NCBI GenBank assembly: GCA_050250395.1
Contig: JBFWOQ010000008.1
Location: 22,650 to 86,649, forward strand
DNA from: JAGPUQ01 sp050250395
GTDB lineage: Bacteria; Pseudomonadota; Gammaproteobacteria; Pseudomonadales; Porticoccaceae
DNA length: 64,000 nt
Direction of reading: 5' to 3'
Part shown: in pieces, positions 27,074-36,103 of the stretch
How the letters are laid out: each line of letters starts with the position of its first letter
Position numbering within the stretch: position 1 is the stretch's first letter
Position numbers and translations under genes: made by a program
Notes under the pieces: generated by a model
Databases searched by the model: none
What the model was told of the DNA's origin: nothing
What the model saw: the letters and a program-made list of their open reading frames with translations, nothing else

Positions 27074-28333
27074 CTAGTGATCGTGCGAAGCGCCGGACTT
27101 CTCGATATCCGCCTTCACCAGGTAGGCGTTGGCAATCACGATGCGGGCACCGGGCTTGAGGCCGCTCAGCACTTCCACGTTCACCCCGTCGTTGCGACCC
27201 AGCGCCAGGGGCAGCGCCTGAAAATGGTCGCCATCGACCACGAACACCACATCCCAGTCGCGAAAGGATTGCAGCGCGGCCACCGGCACCAGCAGCGGCA
27301 CCGGAGTCTCGCCGACAGTGACGCGGGCATTGACGAACTGCCCGGGCGTCCAGCGCCGATCCCGGTTATCCAGCACCACGCGGGCTGTCAATGCCTGGTT
27401 GCCGGTGCCGAGCGGTGCCACATAGCCGATCCGGCCACTGCCTTGCGCCACGCCATCGGCTGCCGCGATCGCGACTTCCTGACCGCTGCCCAGACGCCCG
27501 CGGTCGCGCGGGAAGACATTCAATTCGGCCTGTACGCTGGAGAAATCGGCAATGCCGAACAGCGGCGCGGCGCCGGCGGATTCACCGGGATTGATCGCGC
27601 GCGTGACGATGGTGCCGGCAATGGGCGCCGCCACCTCATACACCTGCAAGCTCTCGTTACTCTCGATGGTGGCCAGCGTCTGTCCCGCGCGAACGCGATC
27701 GCCAACCCGAACGGCGACGCTGCGCGCAATGCCGGGAAAGCGCGCGGTCACCTCGCGCATCCGCTCCGGGTTGGGCTGAATGCTGCCGTAAAGGGCGAGG
27801 GTCTCGCGCAGCACGCCGCCGCCAGCCGGTGCGGTTTCCATGCCGGCGGCAGCGGCCATGTCGGCGGCGATGACCACCGCGCCTTCCGGCGAGTCGTAAC
27901 GCCATTCATGGGTGATCCCCGCATGGGTCGCGGTTACCTGCACCGCAAATGAATGCGGCTCGTAGACTTCAGCGGGACTCAGCAGATAATCGTCCTTCGG
28001 CGCGAACACATGGGTGTCGATCGCTCCCCCCGGCAGGCCGTCGATACGACGCAGCTCGATCCGCGCCTGCACCTCCGCCACCGGCAGCGGCTTGCCCGCC
28101 CACTGCGGGTAGAGCCGGAATTCCGGCGGCACCCCGCGTTCGAAAATGGTGACTTCGAGCGCAAAGTCGCCGTCGGTAAGCATGCGCCCGCCGTGCGGGC
28201 CTTTGACGACGGCTGCGGCTGCACTGGTTGCACCGTGCGCGGTTTCATCCTTCAAGTTATTGCCGGCATCGCAGGCGCCGAGCCACAGCGGCAAGGCCAA
28301 CAGCAGGGCAAGAGAGAGCAGCTTCCGGTTCAT
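27074..28333 (-). CDS. czcB: CzcB-type periplasmic adaptor lipoprotein
   Basis: A 419-residue membrane fusion protein. ATG 28333 gives a lipoprotein signal with lipobox WLGAC (Cys21). An N-terminal extra domain with KGPHGGRMLTDGDFALEV, found in CzcB-like adaptors, precedes the barrel-sandwich hybrid (VRVGDRVRAGQTLATIES, IAGTIVTRAINPGESAG). The C-terminus ends SGASHDH. Its role is to join CzcA to the outer membrane channel and perhaps to bind metal. It follows czcC by 11 bp. Sequence further upstream in frame is not part of the protein. Confidence 0.9.
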   Translation of the reverse strand: MNRKLLSLALLLALPLWLGACDAGNNLKDETAHGATSAAAAVVKGPHGGRMLTDGDFALEVTIFERGVPPEFRLYPQWAGKPLPVAEVQARIELRRIDGLPGGAIDTHVFAPKDDYLLSPAEVYEPHSFAVQVTATHAGITHEWRYDSPEGAVVIAADMAAAAGMETAPAGGGVLRETLALYGSIQPNPERMREVTARFPGIARSVAVRVGDRVRAGQTLATIESNESLQVYEVAAPIAGTIVTRAINPGESAGAAPLFGIADFSSVQAELNVFPRDRGRLGSGQEVAIAAADGVAQGSGRIGYVAPLGTGNQALTARVVLDNRDRRWTPGQFVNARVTVGETPVPLLVPVAALQSFRDWDVVFVVDGDHFQALPLALGRNDGVNVEVLSGLKPGARIVIANAYLVKADIEKSGASHDH

Positions 28334-28344
28334 GGGCGATCTCG

Positions 28345-29679
28345 TCAGTGGTTGTCGGCGAGCGGCAGCGCACTGAGGCGCTCGATCTCGGCACGGTGTT
28401 TGTGGGCGTTGGCGGCAGCTTCGATCAGGCTGCGCTGCACGTCGATGTATTCGCGCTGCGCCGCCACCCATTCGAGATAGCCGTAACGGCCGCGCTCGTA
28501 GGCATGGCGGGTCTGCGCCAACACCTCGTTCATTGCCGGCAGTACGGTGTCGCGCAGCAACGCAGTCTCGGTAATTGCGTGTTTCAGTTCCTGATGCAGC
28601 TCGTACAGTTGCGCCTCGACCCGGACCTCGGCCGCGCGGCGTTCGGCATCGGTGCGCTCGCGCAGCGCTTGCGCCTCGGCGATGGCGGGCTCCGCCTGAC
28701 GCCCAGCAAACAGCGGCACCGAAATGCCGAACACCAGGGCCTGGTCGTCGGCTCCTTCCAGGCGGCGAATGCCGCCGCTGAGCTGCACGTCGGGCGTACG
28801 CCGGGTCTGCGCCAGACGAATCTCGGCATCGCGCAGCCGCGCTTCGCTGGCGAAGCGCGCGAAATCCGGATTGGCGTGCAGGCGCTCCACCAGGGCGGCG
28901 AAGGCGATGGGCTTTGGCAGCGCATAGAGATCGGCGGTGACCGGCCCGAACTCGGCGCGATTTTCACCCCACTGTGCCGCCAGCTTGCGCCGGGAGGTCA
29001 GCAGCTCATGCTCGGCATGTTCCTGCTCGACCCTGGCGCGCGCCAGCAGGATGCGGGCGCGGTACAGCTCGGCCTCCGGAGCCTTCGCCGCCGCGACACG
29101 CTGTTCCACCACGGCGACGGTCTGCAGCGCCAGCTCGGTCGCGGTGCGGGTGAGCGCGATCTGTTCCTGATCGGCGGCAACATGGATGAAACGGCGGGTG
29201 ACTTCCGCCAGCACGTCGAGCTGCGCGGCCTGACGCGCGACCATGATCGCGTCGTGTCCGGATTGCGCCAGCGCGCCGCGCGCCGCGCGCTTGCCGCCAA
29301 GCTCGATCACCTGGGCCAGCGAGAACGTGGCCTCGATCCCGTCCACGCCCTGGAAATCGCCGCTGCCGGCGATGTTTTCCAGCGTTACATTCAGCGTCGG
29401 TGCCGGCCGCAAATCGGCCTGCCGGGTACGCGCGTCCTGCGCGCGCAGGGAAAAGCCAAAGACGGCAAGATCCGGATGGTGCGCCAGGGTTCGGGTAATG
29501 GCTTCGCGCAGCGTCAGCGCGGCGGCCGGTGGCGGCGCGTCGAGCGCCATGACAGGGATCGGCCACCCGAGGACCGCCAGCGCAATCAGCGTCGTCGCCA
29601 ACCACGGCTTCCCGAAGACCCGTACCCAAGGCCGCGCCGATCGGCTCGGTAATCCGTACGCCAATGAATACCTTCGCAT
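28345..29679 (-). CDS. czcC: CzcC-type outer membrane efflux protein
   Basis: A 444-residue TolC-family protein with a signal peptide (WLATTLIALAVLGWPIPVMA). Two outer membrane efflux repeats are visible; long amphipathic helices such as AEVTRRFIHVAADQEQIAL and the mirrored VEAQLYELHQELKHAITE form the alpha barrel. ERGRYGYLEWVAAQREYIDV is typical of CzcC. It provides the outer membrane exit for CzcBA. It begins about 90 bp downstream of the czcI-like stop. Confidence 0.88.
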   Translation of the reverse strand: MRRYSLAYGLPSRSARPWVRVFGKPWLATTLIALAVLGWPIPVMALDAPPPAAALTLREAITRTLAHHPDLAVFGFSLRAQDARTRQADLRPAPTLNVTLENIAGSGDFQGVDGIEATFSLAQVIELGGKRAARGALAQSGHDAIMVARQAAQLDVLAEVTRRFIHVAADQEQIALTRTATELALQTVAVVEQRVAAAKAPEAELYRARILLARARVEQEHAEHELLTSRRKLAAQWGENRAEFGPVTADLYALPKPIAFAALVERLHANPDFARFASEARLRDAEIRLAQTRRTPDVQLSGGIRRLEGADDQALVFGISVPLFAGRQAEPAIAEAQALRERTDAERRAAEVRVEAQLYELHQELKHAITETALLRDTVLPAMNEVLAQTRHAYERGRYGYLEWVAAQREYIDVQRSLIEAAANAHKHRAEIERLSALPLADNH

Positions 29680-29769
29680 CGAACTGTCTCCTGAAATGGA
29701 AAACGTTCGGCGAGACGAGCCCGTTGGTGCTGAAGTGCTAGCTGTAAACCGCGGTCCGATCTCGCCGGG

Positions 29770-30189
29770 TCAGACGAGATGGCGCCAGTTGGGACGTTCG
29801 AGGTTGCCGGGCGGCAGGGAAAGGTAGATCAAGGCATCGCCACGCGGGAAAAGCGGCGACAACTTGCGGGCGGAGATATCGACCGCGCTCAGCAAGCCGA
29901 GAAAACCCGACAGATGGTTGTGCTCGTGATCGAGGTGCACCGGTCCGGCAGATCCGGCATCGGCGTGGGATTGTTCGGCCTCCGATGCCGCCGCCGCTGC
30001 GTGCGCGTCATTGTCATGCACATCATGGTCGTGCACATCATGGTCATGCACGTTCGCATCCTGATGGTGGCCAAAATGCGCTGCCGTCCGATCATGGTCG
30101 TGCGCGCATTGGTCCACGGTCGCCGCCGCCGCCCAGGAGACCTGGAGTGGCAGCAGGGCAAGCAGAAAGAGGATCAACCAGCGACGCAT
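29770..30189 (-). CDS. czcI: CzcI-like His-rich periplasmic protein
   Basis: A 139-residue exported protein with signal peptide LILFLLALLPLQVSWAAAA. The mature part is rich in His and Asp, including tandem VHDHD units at about residues 47-60, and a second cluster LDHEHNHLS. CzcI-type proteins begin with a similar signal and His clusters and influence czc expression or buffer metal in the periplasm; the role here is inferred. It is the first gene of the czc operon. The repeated His codons look prone to length variation. Confidence 0.75.
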   Translation of the reverse strand: MRRWLILFLLALLPLQVSWAAAATVDQCAHDHDRTAAHFGHHQDANVHDHDVHDHDVHDNDAHAAAAASEAEQSHADAGSAGPVHLDHEHNHLSGFLGLLSAVDISARKLSPLFPRGDALIYLSLPPGNLERPNWRHLV

Positions 30190-30258
30190 GGGTTCAGCCT
30201 ATCGGTTCGGGATTTTGGTGACAAGCAAAATCGCGGATCGCAACCCAGATAGAACCCG

Positions 30259-31320
30259 CTAGCGATGATCGTGCCGATGATGGGCGTCGGGAAAATGCTT
30301 GTGTTGATGGGTCAGCGCGGCGTGGCGATGCCGATCCGTATGGCGGATTTTCGCCGCCACCGGCACCTCGTGCCTGTGCTGGTGATGAAGATCGTGCTCA
30401 TGCGCGTGTTCATGCTCCAGCACTTCGTGAGTATGTGGGTGACCATGGCTTTCGGTGAGATGCAGCCATACCCCGAGCGCCATGAGGGCACCGGCGGACA
30501 GCAGGCGCAGCGTCAGGGGTTCACCCAAGAGCGGCAAGGCAATCAGCGCGCCGACGAAAGGCGCCACGGAAAAATAGGCACTGGTGCGCGCGGTGCCGAG
30601 CTGGCGCAGAGCCACCACGAACAGCACCAGACTCAATCCGTAGCAGACCCACCCCAAGACGACGGCCGCCGCCAGGGTTGCCGCCGGCGGCCAGCGATCC
30701 ACCACCAGCGCGGCAATGCCCAGGTTGACCACCCCCGCCGCCCAACCCTTGCAGGCGGCGATCCAGGTCGCATCGGCGAGCGCCACCTTGCGCGTCAGAT
30801 TGTTATCCAGTGCCCAGCCCAGGCCCGCTCCCAGTACCGCCAGCGCCGGCCACAGGGCGCCGAAGCGCGCCTCGCCCGGCCAGCTCAACACCAGCGCACC
30901 GGCAACGATGATCGCCATGCCGAGCGCGATGCGGCGATCGAAGTTCTCGCGAAACACGAACCACGCCAGCAGCGCGGTGAACACGGTTTCCACATTCAGC
31001 AGCAGGGCCGCGCCGGAAGCGGGCAGCGCCGACAATCCGTACATCAGCAGTACCGGCGCGACCACGCCGCCGGCGACGATGGCGCCGGCGAGCCAGCGCC
31101 ACTCGCCCGGCTCCAGACGAATCGCTGCCCTTGGCCGGACCAGGCGCATCAGCGCGAGTCCGAGCCCGGCCCCCAGATACAGCAGACCGGCCAGCAGCCA
31201 GGGGCTCAGGGCACCCAACAGCAGCTTGGCGAAGGGTACGCTGGCGCCGAACAGGACGGCGGCGCCGAGGGCCGCCGTCACCCCCGACGCAAGCCGGTTA
31301 CGGAACGCGACCGGTGTCAT
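30259..31320 (-). CDS. DMT/EamA transporter with His-rich C-terminal tail
   Basis: A 353-residue inner-membrane protein with ten predicted helices in two EamA repeats (ALGAAVLFGASVPFAKLLLG starts the first). After the last helix a tail of about 65 residues contains more than 20 His (EHEHAHEHDLHHQHRHE and DAHHRHDHR). ATG 31320 is chosen because the family N-terminus begins there; sequence upstream in frame is the ispH region. Tails of this kind recur in some proteobacterial DMT transporters, with no established substrate. Its place 69 bp upstream of the czcI-like gene suggests a metal-related role, which is inference. Confidence 0.85.
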   Translation of the reverse strand: MTPVAFRNRLASGVTAALGAAVLFGASVPFAKLLLGALSPWLLAGLLYLGAGLGLALMRLVRPRAAIRLEPGEWRWLAGAIVAGGVVAPVLLMYGLSALPASGAALLLNVETVFTALLAWFVFRENFDRRIALGMAIIVAGALVLSWPGEARFGALWPALAVLGAGLGWALDNNLTRKVALADATWIAACKGWAAGVVNLGIAALVVDRWPPAATLAAAVVLGWVCYGLSLVLFVVALRQLGTARTSAYFSVAPFVGALIALPLLGEPLTLRLLSAGALMALGVWLHLTESHGHPHTHEVLEHEHAHEHDLHHQHRHEVPVAAKIRHTDRHRHAALTHQHKHFPDAHHRHDHR

Positions 31321-31390
31321 CGTACATTTCCCACAATCGGTGTATTGCGCGGGTCCGGGACCGCAAGAACCGGGACGCGGGCGCGGCTGA

Positions 31391-32320
31391 TCAGCGCAAG
31401 CCCGGCGGCAGCGAAAACCGGATATCTTCGCGGCTGCCCGCGCTTTCGGACACCTGATCCACGCCCAGTTCGGCAAGACGGGCGACCACGTCGCCCACCA
31501 GTTTCTCGGGCGCCGATGCACCCGCCGTCAGCCCGATGGCGGTGACGCCGGCGAGCCAGCGCGGATCGATCTCGGTGGCGTCGTCGATCAGATGGGCGCG
31601 GGCGCCGCAGCGCTCGGCGAGTTCTTTCAGGCGCGTCGAGTTCGAGCTGTTGACCGAGCCAACGACCAGCACCAGTTCGCATTCGAGCGCGAGCTGCTTG
31701 ACCGCGTCCTGACGATTTTGCGTGGCATAGCAAATGTCATCCTTGCGCGGACCGTCGATGGTCGGAAACCGCGCTTGCAGGATGGCGACGATGCGCGCGG
31801 TGTCGTCCATCGACAGGGTGGTCTGGGTGACATAGGCGAGATTGCCGGGCTGCGCCACGGCCAGATTCCGAGCGTCGGCTTCGTTCTCGACCAGATAAAT
31901 GGCACCGCGCGCGCTGCGGTACTGACCCATGGTGCCCTCGACCTCGGGATGGCCGCGATGGCCGATCAGCACGCAGTCGCGCCCCTCGCGGGCGCAGGCC
32001 GCCACTTCCAGATGGACCTTGGTCACCAGTGGGCAGGTGGCATCGAATACGCGCAACCCGCGCGTGTCGGCCGCTTCGCGCACCGCTTGCGACACACCAT
32101 GGGCGCTGAAAATCACGGTGCCGTCCGCCGGCACCTCGTCCAGCTCCTCGACGAAAATCGCGCCGCGCCGCCGCAGACTGTCGACCACATATTTGTTGTG
32201 GACGACCTCGTGCCGCACATGAATGGGCGCGCCGAAGCGATCGAGCGCACGCTCGACGATCTCGATGGCGCGATCCACGCCGGCGCAGAAGCCGCGCGGA
32301 TTGGCGAGCAGGAGTTTCAC
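31391..32320 (-). CDS. ispH: 4-hydroxy-3-methylbut-2-enyl diphosphate reductase IspH
   Basis: A 309-residue [4Fe-4S] enzyme for the last step of the MEP isoprenoid pathway. The three cluster cysteines are Cys12 (NPRGFCAGVDRA), Cys96 (FDATCPLVTKVH) and Cys195 (DDICYATQNRQ). HEVVHN and GHRGHPEVEGTMGQ are further active-site segments. Translation starts at GTG 32320, which overlaps the fkpB stop (GTGA). It ends the ileS-lspA-fkpB-ispH series, an arrangement common in Gammaproteobacteria. Confidence 0.96.
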   Translation of the reverse strand: MKLLLANPRGFCAGVDRAIEIVERALDRFGAPIHVRHEVVHNKYVVDSLRRRGAIFVEELDEVPADGTVIFSAHGVSQAVREAADTRGLRVFDATCPLVTKVHLEVAACAREGRDCVLIGHRGHPEVEGTMGQYRSARGAIYLVENEADARNLAVAQPGNLAYVTQTTLSMDDTARIVAILQARFPTIDGPRKDDICYATQNRQDAVKQLALECELVLVVGSVNSSNSTRLKELAERCGARAHLIDDATEIDPRWLAGVTAIGLTAGASAPEKLVGDVVARLAELGVDQVSESAGSREDIRFSLPPGLR

Positions 32321-32778
32321 GACGCCACCCGCTCGGCGGCGACCGAGCGGATCGCGACCGCGAACACCAGCGTCTTGCCGGCCAGCGGATGATTGAAATC
32401 GACGCTGACTTGCTCTCCATGCACTGCCATCACGACACCGGGCAACTGGCCGGACGCGGCATCGGTGAAGGTGACGACCAGCCCGGGCGTCAATGCCATT
32501 TCGGCGGGGAAACGGCGCTTGGGCAAGGTCATCACGTTGGCGCGCTGGCGAAAGCCGAAACCCTGTGCCGCGGGTACTTCGAAACGGCGCTCGTCGCCGG
32601 CGCGCAAACCGAGCAGCAAACGCTCGAAGCCTTCCGGGAGGTTGCCGTCGCCCATCACGAGCTGCGCGGGCTCCCGCGCGAAATTGCTGTCCACCACGGA
32701 ACCGTCGGTCAATTCGATGGCGAAGTGCAGTGTGACCGCCGAACCCGGTCCGATCGCAACGCGGTCAGCGTCGTTCAT
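32317..32778 (-). CDS. fkpB: FKBP-type peptidyl-prolyl isomerase (FkpB/SlpA)
   Basis: A 153-residue SlyD-like FKBP: VTLHFAIELTDGSVVDSNF starts the FKBP domain, GLRAGDERRFEVPAAQGFG is the family's central segment, and NHPLAGKTLVFAV ends it. The insert-in-flap region should give chaperone activity. ATG 32778 overlaps the lspA stop as ATGA. In-frame sequence upstream belongs to lspA in another frame and was excluded. Unlike SlyD it has no His-rich metal-binding tail. Confidence 0.92.
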   Translation of the reverse strand: MNDADRVAIGPGSAVTLHFAIELTDGSVVDSNFAREPAQLVMGDGNLPEGFERLLLGLRAGDERRFEVPAAQGFGFRQRANVMTLPKRRFPAEMALTPGLVVTFTDAASGQLPGVVMAVHGEQVSVDFNHPLAGKTLVFAVAIRSVAAERVAS

Positions 32779-33287
32779 GCGGCTTTCCGTCGGTTGCGCA
32801 GGGCATCCAGGATCAGGATCGCGGCACCGACCGTAATGGCGGAGTCCGCGATATTGAAGGCCGGCCAATAGAGATCCCGATAATGAACCTGAATGAAATC
32901 CACCACATGGCCGAATCGCAACCGGTCGCCGAGATTGCCGATGGCGCCGCCCAGTACCAGCGCCAGCCCCAGACCCTGCCAATACTCGGTGCGCGGCAGA
33001 CGCCGCAAGACCACGACAATCGCCACGCTCACCACCAGCGCAATGCCGCTCAGCAGCCAATGCTGCCAACCGCCCGCTTCGCTCAACAGGCTGAACGCCG
33101 CGCCACGATTGTGCAGCAGGGTGAGATTGAACAGCGGCGTGATGACGCGCGGCACGCCGTAGTCGAGCAGGCTGCTCGCCAGGCTCTTGGTCCACCAGTC
33201 GAGCGCGATCACCAGAGCGACGACCAGGTAGAAACCCAGCCGCTGGGTTCTGCCGAAAGTCGCGGTCGAATCCATTGCCGCACCCAT
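32775..33287 (-). CDS. lspA: Lipoprotein signal peptidase LspA
   Basis: A 170-residue inner-membrane aspartic peptidase that removes signal peptides from prolipoproteins. Four hydrophobic segments are evident. The catalytic aspartates lie in GNLGDRLRFGHVVDF and FNIADSAITVG, and LLHNRGAAFSLL is also conserved. ATG 33287 overlaps the ileS TGA (TGATG); an ATG four codons later is possible. Its products here would include BamD, CzcB, ApbE and the lipoprotein at 51003-51590. Confidence 0.93.
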   Translation of the reverse strand: MGAAMDSTATFGRTQRLGFYLVVALVIALDWWTKSLASSLLDYGVPRVITPLFNLTLLHNRGAAFSLLSEAGGWQHWLLSGIALVVSVAIVVVLRRLPRTEYWQGLGLALVLGGAIGNLGDRLRFGHVVDFIQVHYRDLYWPAFNIADSAITVGAAILILDALRNRRKAA

Positions 33288-36103
33288 CAGGCGGCGTGCC
33301 GCGCTTCGCCGGCGCCGGCAACATTGGTCACGCAGCGCTCGCACAGTTCCGGATGCTCGGCAGAGCGGCCGACGCTGTCGCTGCGATGCCAGCAGCGCAC
33401 GCACTTGGCGTGCGTGGACGGCGCCAGCGCCACTTTCAGCCCGGACTGGCCGGTGTCGTGGCTGCCGTGCGGCGCTGCCGCGAGCGGCTGCACGCTGGCT
33501 GCCGAGGTCAGCAGCACGAAGCGCAGTTCATCGCCCAGCTTGGCGAGCAGGGTGTGCAGCGCGGCGTCCGCATACAGGACCACTTCGGCGTCCAGCGAGC
33601 CGCGCACCAGTCCCGCGTTGCGCTGTTCTTCCAGCGCCTTGTTGACGGCTTCCTTGACACGCATCACCTGCTCCCAGTCGTCGCGGGAGAAGAGTTCGTC
33701 CGCGCCCAGACCCGGCAACGGAAACCATTCGGCCAGCAGCACCGATTCCTCGCGCGCGCCCGGCAGGCACTGCCAGATCTCCTCGGCGGTGAAGCTCAGA
33801 ATCGGCGCGATCCAGCGCACCAGGGCTTCGGCGATCTGATGCAGCGCGGTCTGGGCGGAGCGCCGCGCCAGGCTGTCGCGCTGGCAGGTGTACTGGCGGT
33901 CCTTGATGATGTCGATGTAGAAACCGCCCAGATCCGCAACGCAGAACTGGTGCAGTTTCTGATAGATGTGGTGAAAGCCGTAATCCTGGTAGCGGGCCGC
34001 GATCTCGTCTTGCAGCAGGCGCGCGCGGTCCACCGCCCAGCGGTCGAGATGCAGCAGCCGGTCGAAGGGCACCGTGTCGCGCGCGGGATCGAAACCTTCC
34101 AGATTGGCCAGCAGATAGCGCAGTGTATTGCGAATGCGCCGATAGGAATCCGCGGTGCGTTTGAGAATTTCGTCGGACACCGACAGCTCGCCGCTGAAAT
34201 CCGTCGCCGCCACCCACAGGCGCAGCACATCCGCGCCGAGCTCGTTGATCACCTGCTGGGGCGCCACCACATTGCCCAGCGACTTCGACATCTTGCGACC
34301 CTGGGCATCGACGGTGAAGCCGTGGGTCAGTACCGCCCGGTACGGGGCATTGCCGTTGATGGCGACCGCCGTCTTGAGGGACGACTGGAACCAGCCGCGG
34401 TGTTGGTCGGAGCCTTCCAGATAGAGGTCCGCGGGATAGCGCAGCTCGGGCCGGCGCGCCAGCACCGCCGCGTGACTCACGCCGGAGTCGAACCAGACAT
34501 CCAGGGTGTCGGTGACCTTGCGGTAGTGCGCGGCGTCCGCGCCCAGCAGTTCCGCCGGATCCAGATCGTGCCAGGCGTCCATGCCGTGCCGTTCGACACG
34601 CAGCGCCACGGCCTCGATCAGGCGCTGGGTATCCGGGTGGGGTTCGCCACTGTCGGCATGCACGAACAGCGCGATGGGAACGCCCCAGGTGCGCTGGCGC
34701 GACACGCACCAGTCCGGACTGTTGGCAAGCATGGCTTCCATCCGTGCCCGGCCCCAGTCGGGATACCAGGCCACTTTGGCGACTTCGGCGAACGCGGTAT
34801 CGAGCAGGCCCTGGGTGTGCATGCCGATGAACCACTGCGGCGTCGCCCGGTAGATCAACGGCGTCTTGGTCCGCCAGCAGTGGGGATAGCTGTGGACGAT
34901 TTTTTCACACGCGAGCAGCGCCCCGCGTTCGCGCAGCAAGGCGACGATGGGCTCGTCCACCTTGTAGACGTGCTGTCCGGCGAAGTATTCGACCCGGTCG
35001 CGGAACACGCCGTGGTCGTCGAGATAATCGAGGGTGCCGATGCCATGGGGCGCGGACACGGTGAAATCCTCGACGCCGTGATCGGGCGCCGTATGCACGG
35101 CGCCGGTGCCCGCCTCCAAGGTGACATGCGCGCCGAGAATGACCGGTACTTCACGCTGGTAAAACGGGTGCCGCAGGCGCAGTCCTTCGAGACGGGCGCC
35201 CGTGCAGGTGGCGAGCACCCGGACGTCGGTGCCGCCGACGCGCGTCATGACGCCGGCCACCAGTTCCCGCGCCAGAAGCAGGCGGCGCGGTACGCCCTGG
35301 ATCGCGCAGGCCACCAGCGCGTAGTCGATGTCGGGACCGAGACAGACCGCCTGGTTGGCGGGCAGGGTCCAGGGCGTGGTGGTCCAGATGACGACCGCGA
35401 TCTCCCCTGCCCCCTTCAGCTCGCCGAGCACATCGGCCAGCGCCGTCTCGTCCGCGACCGCAAACGCGACATCGATGGCGAACGAGGTCTTGTCGTGGTA
35501 CTCGACTTCGGCTTCGGCGAGTGCCGAGGCGCCCACCACGCTCCAGTACACGGGCTTGTAACCGCGCACCAGATGACCATTGGCGGCGACGCGGCCTAGC
35601 GCGCGGATGATGTCGGCCTCGTAGCGGTAATCCATGCTCAGGTAGGGATGGCCCCAATCGCCCAGCACGCCGAGGCGGATGAAGTCGCGGCGCTGGCGCT
35701 CGACCTGGCTCGCGGCGTACTCCCGGCATTTGGCGCGAAACGCTCGGGCGTCGAGCTTGTGCCCCGCCTTGCCCCACTTCTGCTCGACCTGATGCTCGAT
35801 GGGCAGGCCGTGGCAATCCCAGCCCGGCACATAGGGCGCGTCGAACCCCGCCAGCGTGCGCGCCTTGACGATGATGTCCTTGAGGATCTTGTTGACCGCG
35901 TGCCCGATGTGGATATCGCCGTTGGCATAGGGCGGGCCGTCGTGGAGGATGAACGGCTCGCGTCCTGCCCGCGCGGCGCGGATGCGGCCGTAGATGTCGG
36001 CGTCCTGCCACTGCTTGAGAATGCCGGGCTCGCGCTGCGCGAGATTGGCTTTCATTGGAAAGCTGGTGTTGGGAAGATTGAGCGTCGCTTTGTAATCGGT
36101 CAT
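33287..36103 (-). CDS. ileS: Isoleucyl-tRNA synthetase
   Basis: A 938-residue class I synthetase. The HIGH motif is GDIHIGHAVNK (about 63-72) and the second signature RKMSKSLGN lies near residue 602. The editing domain (WTTTPWTLPANQAVCLGPD) lies between them. A C-terminal zinc knuckle reads CVRCW...CERC. Length is normal for the bacterial type. The gene overlaps the ribF stop region by four bases (36100-36103) and the lspA start by one. Confidence 0.97.
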   Translation of the reverse strand: MTDYKATLNLPNTSFPMKANLAQREPGILKQWQDADIYGRIRAARAGREPFILHDGPPYANGDIHIGHAVNKILKDIIVKARTLAGFDAPYVPGWDCHGLPIEHQVEQKWGKAGHKLDARAFRAKCREYAASQVERQRRDFIRLGVLGDWGHPYLSMDYRYEADIIRALGRVAANGHLVRGYKPVYWSVVGASALAEAEVEYHDKTSFAIDVAFAVADETALADVLGELKGAGEIAVVIWTTTPWTLPANQAVCLGPDIDYALVACAIQGVPRRLLLARELVAGVMTRVGGTDVRVLATCTGARLEGLRLRHPFYQREVPVILGAHVTLEAGTGAVHTAPDHGVEDFTVSAPHGIGTLDYLDDHGVFRDRVEYFAGQHVYKVDEPIVALLRERGALLACEKIVHSYPHCWRTKTPLIYRATPQWFIGMHTQGLLDTAFAEVAKVAWYPDWGRARMEAMLANSPDWCVSRQRTWGVPIALFVHADSGEPHPDTQRLIEAVALRVERHGMDAWHDLDPAELLGADAAHYRKVTDTLDVWFDSGVSHAAVLARRPELRYPADLYLEGSDQHRGWFQSSLKTAVAINGNAPYRAVLTHGFTVDAQGRKMSKSLGNVVAPQQVINELGADVLRLWVAATDFSGELSVSDEILKRTADSYRRIRNTLRYLLANLEGFDPARDTVPFDRLLHLDRWAVDRARLLQDEIAARYQDYGFHHIYQKLHQFCVADLGGFYIDIIKDRQYTCQRDSLARRSAQTALHQIAEALVRWIAPILSFTAEEIWQCLPGAREESVLLAEWFPLPGLGADELFSRDDWEQVMRVKEAVNKALEEQRNAGLVRGSLDAEVVLYADAALHTLLAKLGDELRFVLLTSAASVQPLAAAPHGSHDTGQSGLKVALAPSTHAKCVRCWHRSDSVGRSAEHPELCERCVTNVAGAGEARHAA

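Noticed and set aside
33275..35599. Plus-strand 774-codon frame opposite ileS.
   Set aside because: Antisense shadow of isoleucyl-tRNA synthetase.
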